The notes below the pieces were generated by a model. The model was not told where the DNA came from and ran no database searches. It saw nothing but the letters and a program-made list of their open reading frames with translations. The position numbers and the translations under genes were made by a program. This document shows, piece by piece, positions 1-6,517 of a DNA stretch of 64,000 nt (positions within the stretch are counted from its first letter, which is position 1; every line of letters begins with the position of its first letter). The DNA comes from Prolixibacteraceae bacterium. Lineage in GTDB: Bacteria > Bacteroidota > Bacteroidia > Bacteroidales > Prolixibacteraceae. The stretch covers positions 186,001 through 250,000 of the forward strand of contig DOAQ01000046.1 in assembly GCA_003506435.1 (NCBI GenBank), written 5' to 3'.

Positions 1-127
1 TTAACACCGCATAGCATCAAAAGCGGTTGCGGTGGTGTGCGTATCGTCCTGCACCTATTCAGCATCGTAGCGGCTTGACAGTTTTCCGCTTCGAAATCCG
101 CTTCAAATGCTATGCAAAACGTTATAT
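1..127 (-). repeat. attC-like recombination site 1
   Basis: A long imperfect inverted repeat starts with TTAAC at 1-5 and ends with GTTATAT at 121-127. The inner arms GCATAGCAT (9-17) and ATGCTATGC (107-115) are exact complements, followed by near-complementary AAAGCGG/CCGCTTC stretches. AAC and GTT ends around a long imperfect stem are the layout of integron attC sites (known family feature). The site lies just downstream of the small leftward gene at 133-390, as expected for a cassette whose gene reads left. The site may extend left of the window. Confidence 0.55.
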
Positions 128-132
128 GCCAT

Positions 133-390
133 TTAAAAAGATGGCGGTGTATGATTGAATGAATCGGGCTGTTTATTTATCCAATCTCTATCTATAGGTT
201 GATAGCCGTCTAAATAGCAATATCTCACTTCTCGTTTTCCACACCATTTGCATTCATAATATTCGTTTATTCCTGTATCGTGTGAAAATTTCCAGTTGTG
301 TAATCCAATTTTGCATAAAAAACGGCATATAACCGCACCTATACGCAAAATGGGGCGTTTGTTCTCGTTGAATAAATTCTCTATATTCAT
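133..390 (-). CDS. Small Cys-rich protein, DUF1660-like (cassette gene)
   Basis: This 85-residue protein has the spacing seen in small phage DUF1660-type proteins: a hydrophobic CRFLCKIGLHNW segment near residues 22-33, then CKWCGKR near residues 47-53. The cysteines and histidine could bind one zinc ion (inference). It is the last of three leftward genes in an attC-like array and ends immediately beside the 1-127 site. No enzymatic motif is visible. The family match is from memory of the motif layout only, so the function is unknown. It could equally be an unrelated zinc-ribbon protein. Confidence 0.5.
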   Translation of the reverse strand: MNIENLFNENKRPILRIGAVICRFLCKIGLHNWKFSHDTGINEYYECKWCGKREVRYCYLDGYQPIDRDWINKQPDSFNHTPPSF

Positions 391-399
391 AAGTTTCGT

Positions 400-460
400 T
401 TTTCGTTGTTAATTTTGTGGGCACAATCCCCATTCAGCGCATAGCTGCAACACGTTAGCA
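400..460 (-). repeat. Half attC-like site 2
   Basis: GTTAGCA at 454-460 is preceded by GCGCATAG at 437-444. The same layout forms the right half of the site at 813-907 (GCGCATAG at 886-893, GTTATGC at 901-907). Both are followed within about 10 bp by CTTAAAGAAGCC, inside or just outside the 3' end of the next gene. The left partner arm is not recognisable before the gene start at 390, so this looks like a half or decayed site. Confidence 0.4.
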
Positions 461-481
461 TTCAACTTAAAGAAGCCGCCG

Positions 482-775
482 CTATTCTGATGGTTTAGAA
501 TTTTCATTGAAAGTTTTAATGTGTTTCTTTACTTTTTGAAGGTATTTAATCAATTTTTCAATTTCAACTACTCCCAATTCATTCATGTTGTCCATTTGCC
601 TGTAATTATCAGATTTTCTTTTTTCTTCGTCTTTTTCGTAAATAACAACACCCAGCTCTTTTATTTCTCTATGGGGATTTAGCTCATTTGTTCCACATAC
701 AAAAAATTCGAGTATCATATCGTTTTCTTTGTTAAATGTCATTGGAAATTGGAATACTTGTTCTTCTATTTTCAT
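482..775 (-). CDS. Hypothetical 97-aa cassette protein
   Basis: A 97-residue soluble, charged protein with no signal peptide, membrane segment or motif that I recognise. The middle is rich in Lys, Glu and Asn, and the C-terminal half (about residues 65-90) is predicted to be helical from its LIKYLQKVKKHIK pattern. It sits between attC-like site 3 (813-907) upstream and half-site 2 downstream, with only tens of bases on either side. That is the compact single-gene packing typical of integron cassettes. Function unknown. Confidence 0.5.
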   Translation of the reverse strand: MKIEEQVFQFPMTFNKENDMILEFFVCGTNELNPHREIKELGVVIYEKDEEKRKSDNYRQMDNMNELGVVEIEKLIKYLQKVKKHIKTFNENSKPSE

Positions 776-812
776 CTTGTAAGTGTTTTAAAATTATTTA
801 ATAAAGCCGAAA

Positions 813-907
813 TGCTAACACGTACTATACGCAACACGGCGGACGGGTCGGTGCTATTTTGAAACGTTGGTGTGTAAGCCGTGCAGCGCATAGTACCACC
901 GTTATGC
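813..907 (-). repeat. attC-like recombination site 3
   Basis: TGCTAAC at 813-819 and GTTATGC at 901-907 bound an imperfect hairpin. GTACTATACGC (822-832) pairs with GCGCATAGTAC (886-896), with one wobble position, and CACGGC (835-840) pairs with GCCGTG (878-883). The roughly 40-bp centre is unpaired. The outer AAC/GTT ends plus inner arms fit an attC site read on the minus strand (R'' = GCATAAC, R' = GTTAGCA). It separates two leftward genes. Confidence 0.6.
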
Positions 908-913
908 AACAGC

Positions 914-1582
914 TTAAAGAAGCCTCTGCAAGTTCGATTTGTTGTGAACAATAGTGAACTTTTGCAACTCCGAAACCAATTCCAAAACCTTTTCTTTTGT
1001 TGGTTCTATAAGATTGTTTCGTCCGCTATCAGCTCCAATATTTACCTGTTTTGGATTGCACCTCTTAATCATTGTAACCATGTGTTCTAAGTTAAAATCC
1101 AAAATAGGCTCAATGGTTACATAAGTGTCAATTACTTCGCTAAGTTCCTGCATTGCTATACTTCTTTGCATTGGTTGTGGCGAACTTTTCATAATTTCAG
1201 GGTAAAACATATCGCTTTCAATTGTGGTGCAAACAATACATTTATCAGTAATCACACAGGCATCAATGTAATCTAATACCCTTTGAGGGTTTTTAGTTTG
1301 TAGTAAATATTTACTGTCAAACTTTTCCATGTGTTTTAAAGTCTTTTTAATCCACTCATCGGGTATGTTTTCAGCAAACATATCGCAACTCGAACCAACG
1401 AAAATAAAGTTTCCATTTCCTAAGTCTGTTTTTAGTTCCTTTTCGTCAAATCTGACAGGTTTTAATTTACCCCAGCGTTTCATGTAGCAATAACTGCAAT
1501 CGTGAAAACATTCGCCTTTAATCGTGTTCCATGTGTGAGTGATAAAATCGTACATATTTCCTTTACTCAAATTTAATCCCAT
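914..1582 (-). CDS. DUF5131/Gp37-Gp68-like radical-SAM-type protein
   Basis: The protein has 222 residues from the chosen ATG at 1582. The longer reading frame begins inside the upstream attC-like site, so it was not used. The segment CFHDCSYCYMKRWG near residues 25-38 gives a CX3CX2C motif, the usual 4Fe-4S ligand set of radical SAM enzymes. Downstream segments such as FIFVGSSCDMFAENIP and LLQTKNPQRVLDYI match the layout of the phage Gp37/Gp68 (DUF5131) family. The substrate of this family is not known to me. It is a cassette gene with attC-like sites on both sides, adjoining the phage terminase gene. Confidence 0.7.
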   Translation of the reverse strand: MGLNLSKGNMYDFITHTWNTIKGECFHDCSYCYMKRWGKLKPVRFDEKELKTDLGNGNFIFVGSSCDMFAENIPDEWIKKTLKHMEKFDSKYLLQTKNPQRVLDYIDACVITDKCIVCTTIESDMFYPEIMKSSPQPMQRSIAMQELSEVIDTYVTIEPILDFNLEHMVTMIKRCNPKQVNIGADSGRNNLIEPTKEKVLELVSELQKFTIVHNKSNLQRLL

Positions 1583-1618
1583 ATAATTGTATTTTAATAG
1601 TTTAACAAAAAGCCGATT

Positions 1619-1744
1619 GCATAACACGCTGTATAGTGCAGTGGGTTTAATTGGTTATTCAAACTTTCTGCATTCTATTAGCGTTCGTGGAGCTCGATAG
1701 TGTGTGCGTTCTAATCCCACACGACACCATACAGCCATCGTTAT
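1619..1744 (-). repeat. attC-like recombination site 4, overlapping terL stop
   Basis: GCATAAC at 1619-1625 and GTTAT at 1740-1744 flank inner arms CTGTATAGTG (1628-1637) and CACCATACAG (about 1725-1734), which are complementary except for one wobble. The outer stem continues with GTGGG/CCCAC. The right end contains the TAA stop codon (1741-1743) of the large terminase gene, so the phage gene and the cassette array meet exactly at a recombination-type site. Confidence 0.55.
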
Positions 1745-3465
1745 TTATCCTCCTTCTTACTCATTAACTGCCTGAATATTTCGACTGTGGCATCACCGTT
1801 GATTTCGAGCCAGGCGCCTACGGCCATGGCGAAGGCTACCGGACCGTCGACCGAATCGAGCGATTTGTTTTTCATGATCTTGATGTTGCCGTTGCCGTCG
1901 TAGTACAGACGTATGTTGCGAAACATCCAACGCATTACCGGATTTTTACCTATGTTGATGTTGTTTTCGAAAAACAGACGCTCGACGTACTTCAGCGGGA
2001 AGTTGAAATAGGTTGCTGTCTGAGGAAATGGTTTGCAATCGATGTACAACTTTGTTTTTATTCGATTGATGATGTGCCCGGTGTTCCATTCGTCGTAAAA
2101 TAATAACTGTATATCAAATGTTTCTTTCCATTTGGCTATTGATTCGAATATTATTTCATCGTCGATCATTGGCCCCGGATGTTGTATTATGTAGCCTTTT
2201 TCAATCCAGGCTCCTAAATCGATGCCTGAAGCGCGAATCTTTTTTTCTTCGTTTTGTGGAAAATGAAATTCTGGTATTGAATTTAACTTTTCGGTTTCCT
2301 CATCGGTGTAAACTAAATTTATTGATGAAAGGTCTCGCGTAGATGAAAGGTCGATAGCTACGTATGCCGGTACTTTCTTTTTTTGCGGCGTTGTGTCGTT
2401 CCATCCGTTCATGTAAATTTCGTCGGGTATCCATAAATCTAAATTATCCAGGTAGCGATTCAGATTTTTTGTGATGAAATTGTTTTTCTCGGAGATGGTT
2501 AACAGCGCTTTTTTATATTCGAGTATAAGGTCGTCGAGATCGACAGTGACCCCGATGTTTGGGTTTGGCTTTATCCACTTTTCGAATTCTTCAATTTCGT
2601 CGTCCTCATCGAGCATGTAAAGAGCATAAAATGTGATGTCGTCGTCGACAGTTCCCTCTAATACACGCTTGGCTACCTCCAGCATGTTGTAGAACGGATA
2701 GTCTTTGTTAAATCCGGCGGTTGATGTAATTATCCCCAGTGGATTGGAACGGAAGAGGGTTCCTGATTTCATTACGTTAAAAAAATCGAGGGTTTGGTGT
2801 GCGTGCATTTCGTCCATGATAAAAACCGACGGGTTTAAACTGTCGTTTTTATCTGGTTTGTTTGCAAGTACTTTCATGAGGCCGTCGCGCTTGTCGTACT
2901 TAATTTGAAATTGCTGAATTTTTAAGCGTGATAAAAGTGATGGCGAATGCTTGATAATTGCCTTTGTGTATTTCAGCGCTTGCCCGGCTTGCTCGCGCGT
3001 GGTGGCGCACAGGTAGGCTTCCGGCGCTTCCTGGTAGTCGTATATAAATACGATTATTTCGAGCACTACCATAAACACTGTTTTTCCTGTTTTTCGGGCC
3101 GTGTACAACAAGGCATAACGGTAGCGGCGTTTGTCTGGCTTTTCGGTGTAATACCAGCCAAATAGCTCGGTTACTATCCACGCTTGAAATGGTGAAAGAT
3201 CAAATCGCATGTATTTGGTTCCGCTTGATATGTTGACGAAATAAAATAATTCTAGCGCCCGGCGTGCTGCCTCAACTTTGAAAAATATGTTGGCGCGTTG
3301 CTCGTCGGCGCGGCTGCGCTTAACGGCCAATTGGATCCATTTACAGACAATTTGTTTTTCGGTTTCTACGTCAATTTTGTACTGTTCTGCTTTTGCCAGT
3401 TGCCTGTTGATGAACTCATTTATTTTTGCTTGCTTGTCGTGTTTCGGTTTCGGTTTCGGTTTCAT
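1741..3465 (-). CDS. terL: Phage terminase large subunit
   Basis: This is the ATPase/nuclease motor that packages phage DNA into proheads. The 574-residue product has a Walker A variant (TARKTGKT, about residues 122-129), a Walker B (VFIMDEMHAH, about 214-223), and acidic residues of an RNase H-like nuclease: VAIDLSS around 370, LFYDEW around 455, and DSVDGPVAFA near the C-terminus. The length fits the Terminase_1 family. The N-terminus is a KPKPKPK tract. Its start overlaps the preceding 87-aa gene by 4 bp (ATGA). The stop lies inside attC-like site 4, and no portal gene follows. Confidence 0.93.
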   Translation of the reverse strand: MKPKPKPKHDKQAKINEFINRQLAKAEQYKIDVETEKQIVCKWIQLAVKRSRADEQRANIFFKVEAARRALELFYFVNISSGTKYMRFDLSPFQAWIVTELFGWYYTEKPDKRRYRYALLYTARKTGKTVFMVVLEIIVFIYDYQEAPEAYLCATTREQAGQALKYTKAIIKHSPSLLSRLKIQQFQIKYDKRDGLMKVLANKPDKNDSLNPSVFIMDEMHAHQTLDFFNVMKSGTLFRSNPLGIITSTAGFNKDYPFYNMLEVAKRVLEGTVDDDITFYALYMLDEDDEIEEFEKWIKPNPNIGVTVDLDDLILEYKKALLTISEKNNFITKNLNRYLDNLDLWIPDEIYMNGWNDTTPQKKKVPAYVAIDLSSTRDLSSINLVYTDEETEKLNSIPEFHFPQNEEKKIRASGIDLGAWIEKGYIIQHPGPMIDDEIIFESIAKWKETFDIQLLFYDEWNTGHIINRIKTKLYIDCKPFPQTATYFNFPLKYVERLFFENNINIGKNPVMRWMFRNIRLYYDGNGNIKIMKNKSLDSVDGPVAFAMAVGAWLEINGDATVEIFRQLMSKKEDK

Positions 3466-3725
3466 CGGTCGTTTTTACGATCTTCGAATTGTTCAAGTGC
3501 TTTTAAATCTCCTGTTTGCGCTAATTCAAATAGTTTGCAGTCGATTACATAGTCGGCCTTGTCTTTCCCGGCATTGAAATATTTATAGAAGTCTGAATCT
3601 TTATTTTGTATTTCAGTTTGTATTTCTTCTATTGTCATATCAATTATATTTGCCATTTTTTCTGGCGGGTAATTGAATGCGCCGAAATTGTGAATTTGCG
3701 TTATTTGTTCTTCGGTATATTTCAT
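3462..3725 (-). CDS. Small phage protein in terminase operon, possible DNA-binding
   Basis: The product is 87 residues from ATG 3725, which overlaps the stop of the PLD-like gene as ATGA. An upstream in-frame ATG lies deep in that gene and was rejected. Residues about 5-40 (EEQITQIHNFGAFNYPPEKM, then IIDMTIEEI) read like a helix-turn-helix in which the second helix contacts DNA. A terminase accessory or second small-subunit role is inferred from position directly before terL. I do not recognise a named family. Confidence 0.6.
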   Translation of the reverse strand: MKYTEEQITQIHNFGAFNYPPEKMANIIDMTIEEIQTEIQNKDSDFYKYFNAGKDKADYVIDCKLFELAQTGDLKALEQFEDRKNDR

Positions 3726-4327
3726 TTTGAATTGTTTATTGTTTCCGTTATCCAATTTGCATGAAACTCAAATACTTGCTGGTTGTTTTCATAAATATAT
3801 TGCTCTATTTTTGCATTATTTGACATATTGCCAGAACCTTCAAATACAATGTGTTTGCCGGATTCTGTTTTTATTAAAAATACTTTTGTATGCAGCCATG
3901 CAAAACCTATTTTTACTAGATTTGTTTCTTCTTTTAACTTTCTTAATAAATCAATAGCAGCTTCATGTTTTTTTGTTTCTCCTAAAAACGATGATGTCAA
4001 GATATTTGATTCTATTTTTTGATTTATGATTATTTCTTTCAAAAAAATTATTGCTTTTGCATTTATCCTAAAAGATGAAATATATAGTTTGTTAACTTTT
4101 TCTATTTCAGAGATAGCTTTTAAAACAGTTAAAGCATTAAAACTATTGTTCGTTACTATTCGATATTGAATACCTTCATCTATTTTGCAATCAACTATTT
4201 GTTTAAAAGATTTTACTGATTTACAAATCAACTTTTCATAGTTTATCCTGGCAGTGTATTCTTTTGTGCTTTCGCTTTTTGCGCCTGAATACCAATTGGG
4301 CTGATGTTGTAATTCATGCCATGACAT
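3722..4327 (-). CDS. Phospholipase-D-like (HKD) domain protein
   Basis: A 201-residue protein whose C-terminal part carries one PLD-type motif: HTKVFLI (about residues 145-151), then GSGNMSNNAKIEQY (about 167-180). That is the HxK...GSxNxS pattern of PLD-family nucleases and phosphohydrolases. The canonical Asp of HxKxxxxD is not evident and only one motif is present, so activity would need dimerisation, as in Nuc-type members (known), or may be lost. It is coupled on both sides: its ATG overlaps the upstream stop (TAATG at 4325-4329) and its stop overlaps the next ATG. A role in DNA end processing during packaging is inference. Confidence 0.7.
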   Translation of the reverse strand: MSWHELQHQPNWYSGAKSESTKEYTARINYEKLICKSVKSFKQIVDCKIDEGIQYRIVTNNSFNALTVLKAISEIEKVNKLYISSFRINAKAIIFLKEIIINQKIESNILTSSFLGETKKHEAAIDLLRKLKEETNLVKIGFAWLHTKVFLIKTESGKHIVFEGSGNMSNNAKIEQYIYENNQQVFEFHANWITETINNSK

Positions 4328-4725
4328 TAGTCGTTCATACCGTCTTTTTCTTCGAGCTGAATTTTTAATTCAACACGAGCAAGTGGAGACATACCTAACT
4401 GTTTTGTAATGTCGGCTATTATACGGTGCATCTGATAGAGCGTAGAAATTGCATGGTTTTTTTGCTTTACTTTTTTGCGACGATCGACATACATTAGAAC
4501 TCCTTCCTGGGCTATTGTCATGAATGCCCGGTCGCGTATTTCAATTGCCATTACTAAAGTTTCAATAAGCGTTTCGTCCAGATTTTCAAATCTGTTTGCA
4601 TCCTGAAGTTCGCGTTTAATTTTATTAAAACGAGATCGTAGCGCGTCCATTGTTTCACGTCCTTTTTCCTGTGAAAAACCGGCTCGTGATATAAATGAAT
4701 CTACTTGTTTTTTATTTAATGACAT
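4327..4725 (-). CDS. terS: P27-family terminase small subunit
   Basis: A 132-residue, mostly helical protein. The pattern LDETLIETLVMAIEIRDRA in the middle and LGMSPLARVELKIQLEEK near the C-terminus is the layout of P27-family (Terminase_4) small terminase subunits, which recognise the packaging site and load the large subunit. It lies between the HNH gene and the PLD/terL genes, the usual HK97-type order. The upstream 180-bp gap holds repeated G6 motifs and is a candidate recognition site. The family assignment is from motif reading. Confidence 0.78.
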   Translation of the reverse strand: MSLNKKQVDSFISRAGFSQEKGRETMDALRSRFNKIKRELQDANRFENLDETLIETLVMAIEIRDRAFMTIAQEGVLMYVDRRKKVKQKNHAISTLYQMHRIIADITKQLGMSPLARVELKIQLEEKDGMND

Positions 4726-4906
4726 TGATTTTAGTTTTATGCGTTTTACCCACGTTTTTTGGCTGTATTATGCTAACTATCATATTGTTAGTAATTTTAC
4801 CCCCCTGTTGTATCGTTTTTGTTTTTACCCCCCTCATGAATTTCAGTAGAGAAAAAAAAAGTTTAATTCCTGTCTTGTGGTTTCCAATAGGTGCATTCTT
4901 TTTGGC
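4726..4906. other. Intergenic region with G-rich repeats, candidate cos/packaging site
   Basis: This gap between the HNH gene and the small terminase gene has copies of TTACCCCCCT at 4797-4806, 4825-4834 and 4907-4916 (minus strand AGGGGGGTAA). The third copy forms the last codons of the HNH gene. In HK97-like phages the cos site often lies between HNH and terS (established), and HNH proteins assist terminase cleavage. The repeats are seen directly; the cos role is inference. Confidence 0.35.
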
Positions 4907-5320
4907 TTACCCCCCTACCCTTGAATCACTTTCTAAGTCGTTCATTAACTTTTTGCCTTTGTTGATTCGCTCGGCGGCGGCTTTCTCTTTTTTATCGCGC
5001 AACGTTTTTAACCTGTGATCGAAGTTGCAAAGGCTTTGCAGGTTCGACGAATCGAGAAATAACTCTGGATAGTCGTCAACTGGTTTTATATGGTCAACAA
5101 CTTCGGCCTGTACTATTCTGCCGCGTTTCTCGCATTCAACACAAAACGGATTTGCTTTGATGTGTGCATTGCGTAAGTCTTTCCACTGCGGTGTGTTGTA
5201 CCAACCTAACTGTGAAGCTTTCGAACGACCTATCTTTTCGGTTAACCTTTCGCGCTGTGCTGGCTTCAATACCTGTTCCCTGTATATTTTCGCCCAACGT
5301 GGTTCATACTTTCTTTTCAT
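4907..5320 (-). CDS. Phage HNH endonuclease
   Basis: The 137-residue protein carries the HNH fold signature: CVECEKRGR (about residues 58-66), VVDHIKPV (about 73-80), then DSSNLQSLCNFDHRLKT (about 90-106). This supplies DH...N...H residues plus a Cys pair for a structural zinc. HNH proteins beside P27-type small terminases take part in cos cleavage with the terminase in several siphophages (established). The gene starts at ATG 5320, after a 30-bp gap from the Rep-like gene. Its last codons include one of the G6 repeats. Confidence 0.88.
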   Translation of the reverse strand: MKRKYEPRWAKIYREQVLKPAQRERLTEKIGRSKASQLGWYNTPQWKDLRNAHIKANPFCVECEKRGRIVQAEVVDHIKPVDDYPELFLDSSNLQSLCNFDHRLKTLRDKKEKAAAERINKGKKLMNDLESDSRVGG

Positions 5321-5350
5321 GATGAAGGGTTAAAACATCTGGCCGAGTGA

Positions 5351-6514
5351 TCAGTTCAGCCAGATGTATGATACACTTTTGTTCTGGTTGTAAGGTGGCG
5401 ACCTACCTTGTAAGTCGATCCACCTTGTAAAGCCTGTTAAAGTTGGTTTACATGGTGGCCGTGGTAGTGGCTCTCCTTTGAAACTGATCACTAATATAAA
5501 GCTGACAAACTTCTTTTCTTTTGATTCGTGCCAAATCAGCAAGCTGATTATGCCACGAATTCCGTCTACAATAATAGTGGAGATTGTGGCTTTTTTAATT
5601 GGCGGCGCTTGTGGTGTTTCTGGTAGCGTTTCCGATAGTTGGCGCCATTTGTCGGCTACCAGCTCGGCCAGTACGTCTACCGGATTTGGCTGGTTAACTA
5701 CCTCGAAGATGCGGGCCAGTTGCGCGCGTTTGCGTTCGCGTGTTTTACTGTCCCATTCTTCCCACGAGCGTGCGTCGCGGCACTCTCTGAAAGTTCGTCG
5801 TTGCTTTTCCGTTAGCTTCTTTTCGTTTATCTCACGCGGTGTGAGTATCAATGAACGTATTTTTTCAAGTAATATATCGCCTAAAATGCGAATATTGTCT
5901 AAATTCAACAGGTCGTTGATAACTAATTCGCGGCCCTTCTTAAATCCGTACTGATCGAGCCAGCGGGAACGGGTTACTTTTATTTCAATGCGAAGCATGT
6001 TTGCGGACCCGTTTTTTGCTAAATAGCCTTTGTCGTATACCTTTATGGACCATTCGTTAAACTCGGCTATATAGCCTACTGCCGATTTTTTCTGGTTTAG
6101 TTTTTCGAATGCTTTTGTGTATGCCGAGACGAGGTACTTTTGAAATTGTTGCGCCTCAACGCCTGGCGGCAATGTTACGTTAACACCAAACTCGAAGTTG
6201 ATAACTTTTGATTTTTCGGGGTTTATTGTGTAATTTTTTTCGAGGGTGCGTATGGTATCGACTACCTCGGCGTAAGTAAAATCGTTGTCGTTTTCGCCTC
6301 CACCACGGGCATAACGGTGAAGGCTTCCTTGTAATATGTATTTTTCGCCCGACTTGTGCGGTACTTTTGAGAATGTGCATGCCTTGAGGTCGCACTCTGA
6401 GGCAAGCGGCAAAACTTCGCCGGTTTGCTCAAGGTGTTTACCTATCAGCTTTAGCGAAGTTTCCCAGGTGCGCACATCGCGCACCGAACATTCTATTTTT
6501 ATACCGTCGTACAA
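5351..6514 (-). CDS. Replication-initiator-like protein (Phage_CRI/gpII-like)
   Basis: The 387-residue protein has WSIKVYDKG around residue 155 and MLRIEIKVTRSRWL around 172-185. This is the YDK...LRIE layout seen in phage X/II-type replication initiators. A basic KKLTEKQRRTFRECRDAR stretch follows near 235-252. No ATG lies near the expected N-terminus; the only good start is TTG at 6514, 3 bp after the upstream stop. The last 50 residues are unusual (hydrophobic, then Pro-rich) and may not be part of the domain. The role is inferred from motifs; a mobile-element Rep or a DNA-binding protein are alternatives. Confidence 0.55.
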   Translation of the reverse strand: MYDGIKIECSVRDVRTWETSLKLIGKHLEQTGEVLPLASECDLKACTFSKVPHKSGEKYILQGSLHRYARGGGENDNDFTYAEVVDTIRTLEKNYTINPEKSKVINFEFGVNVTLPPGVEAQQFQKYLVSAYTKAFEKLNQKKSAVGYIAEFNEWSIKVYDKGYLAKNGSANMLRIEIKVTRSRWLDQYGFKKGRELVINDLLNLDNIRILGDILLEKIRSLILTPREINEKKLTEKQRRTFRECRDARSWEEWDSKTRERKRAQLARIFEVVNQPNPVDVLAELVADKWRQLSETLPETPQAPPIKKATISTIIVDGIRGIISLLIWHESKEKKFVSFILVISFKGEPLPRPPCKPTLTGFTRWIDLQGRSPPYNQNKSVSYIWLN

Positions 6515-6517
6515 GGG

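Noticed and set aside
881..1090. Rightward frame within attC-like site 3 and the DUF5131 gene
   Set aside because: It crosses the recombination-type hairpin and is antisense to a gene with a CX3CX2C motif.
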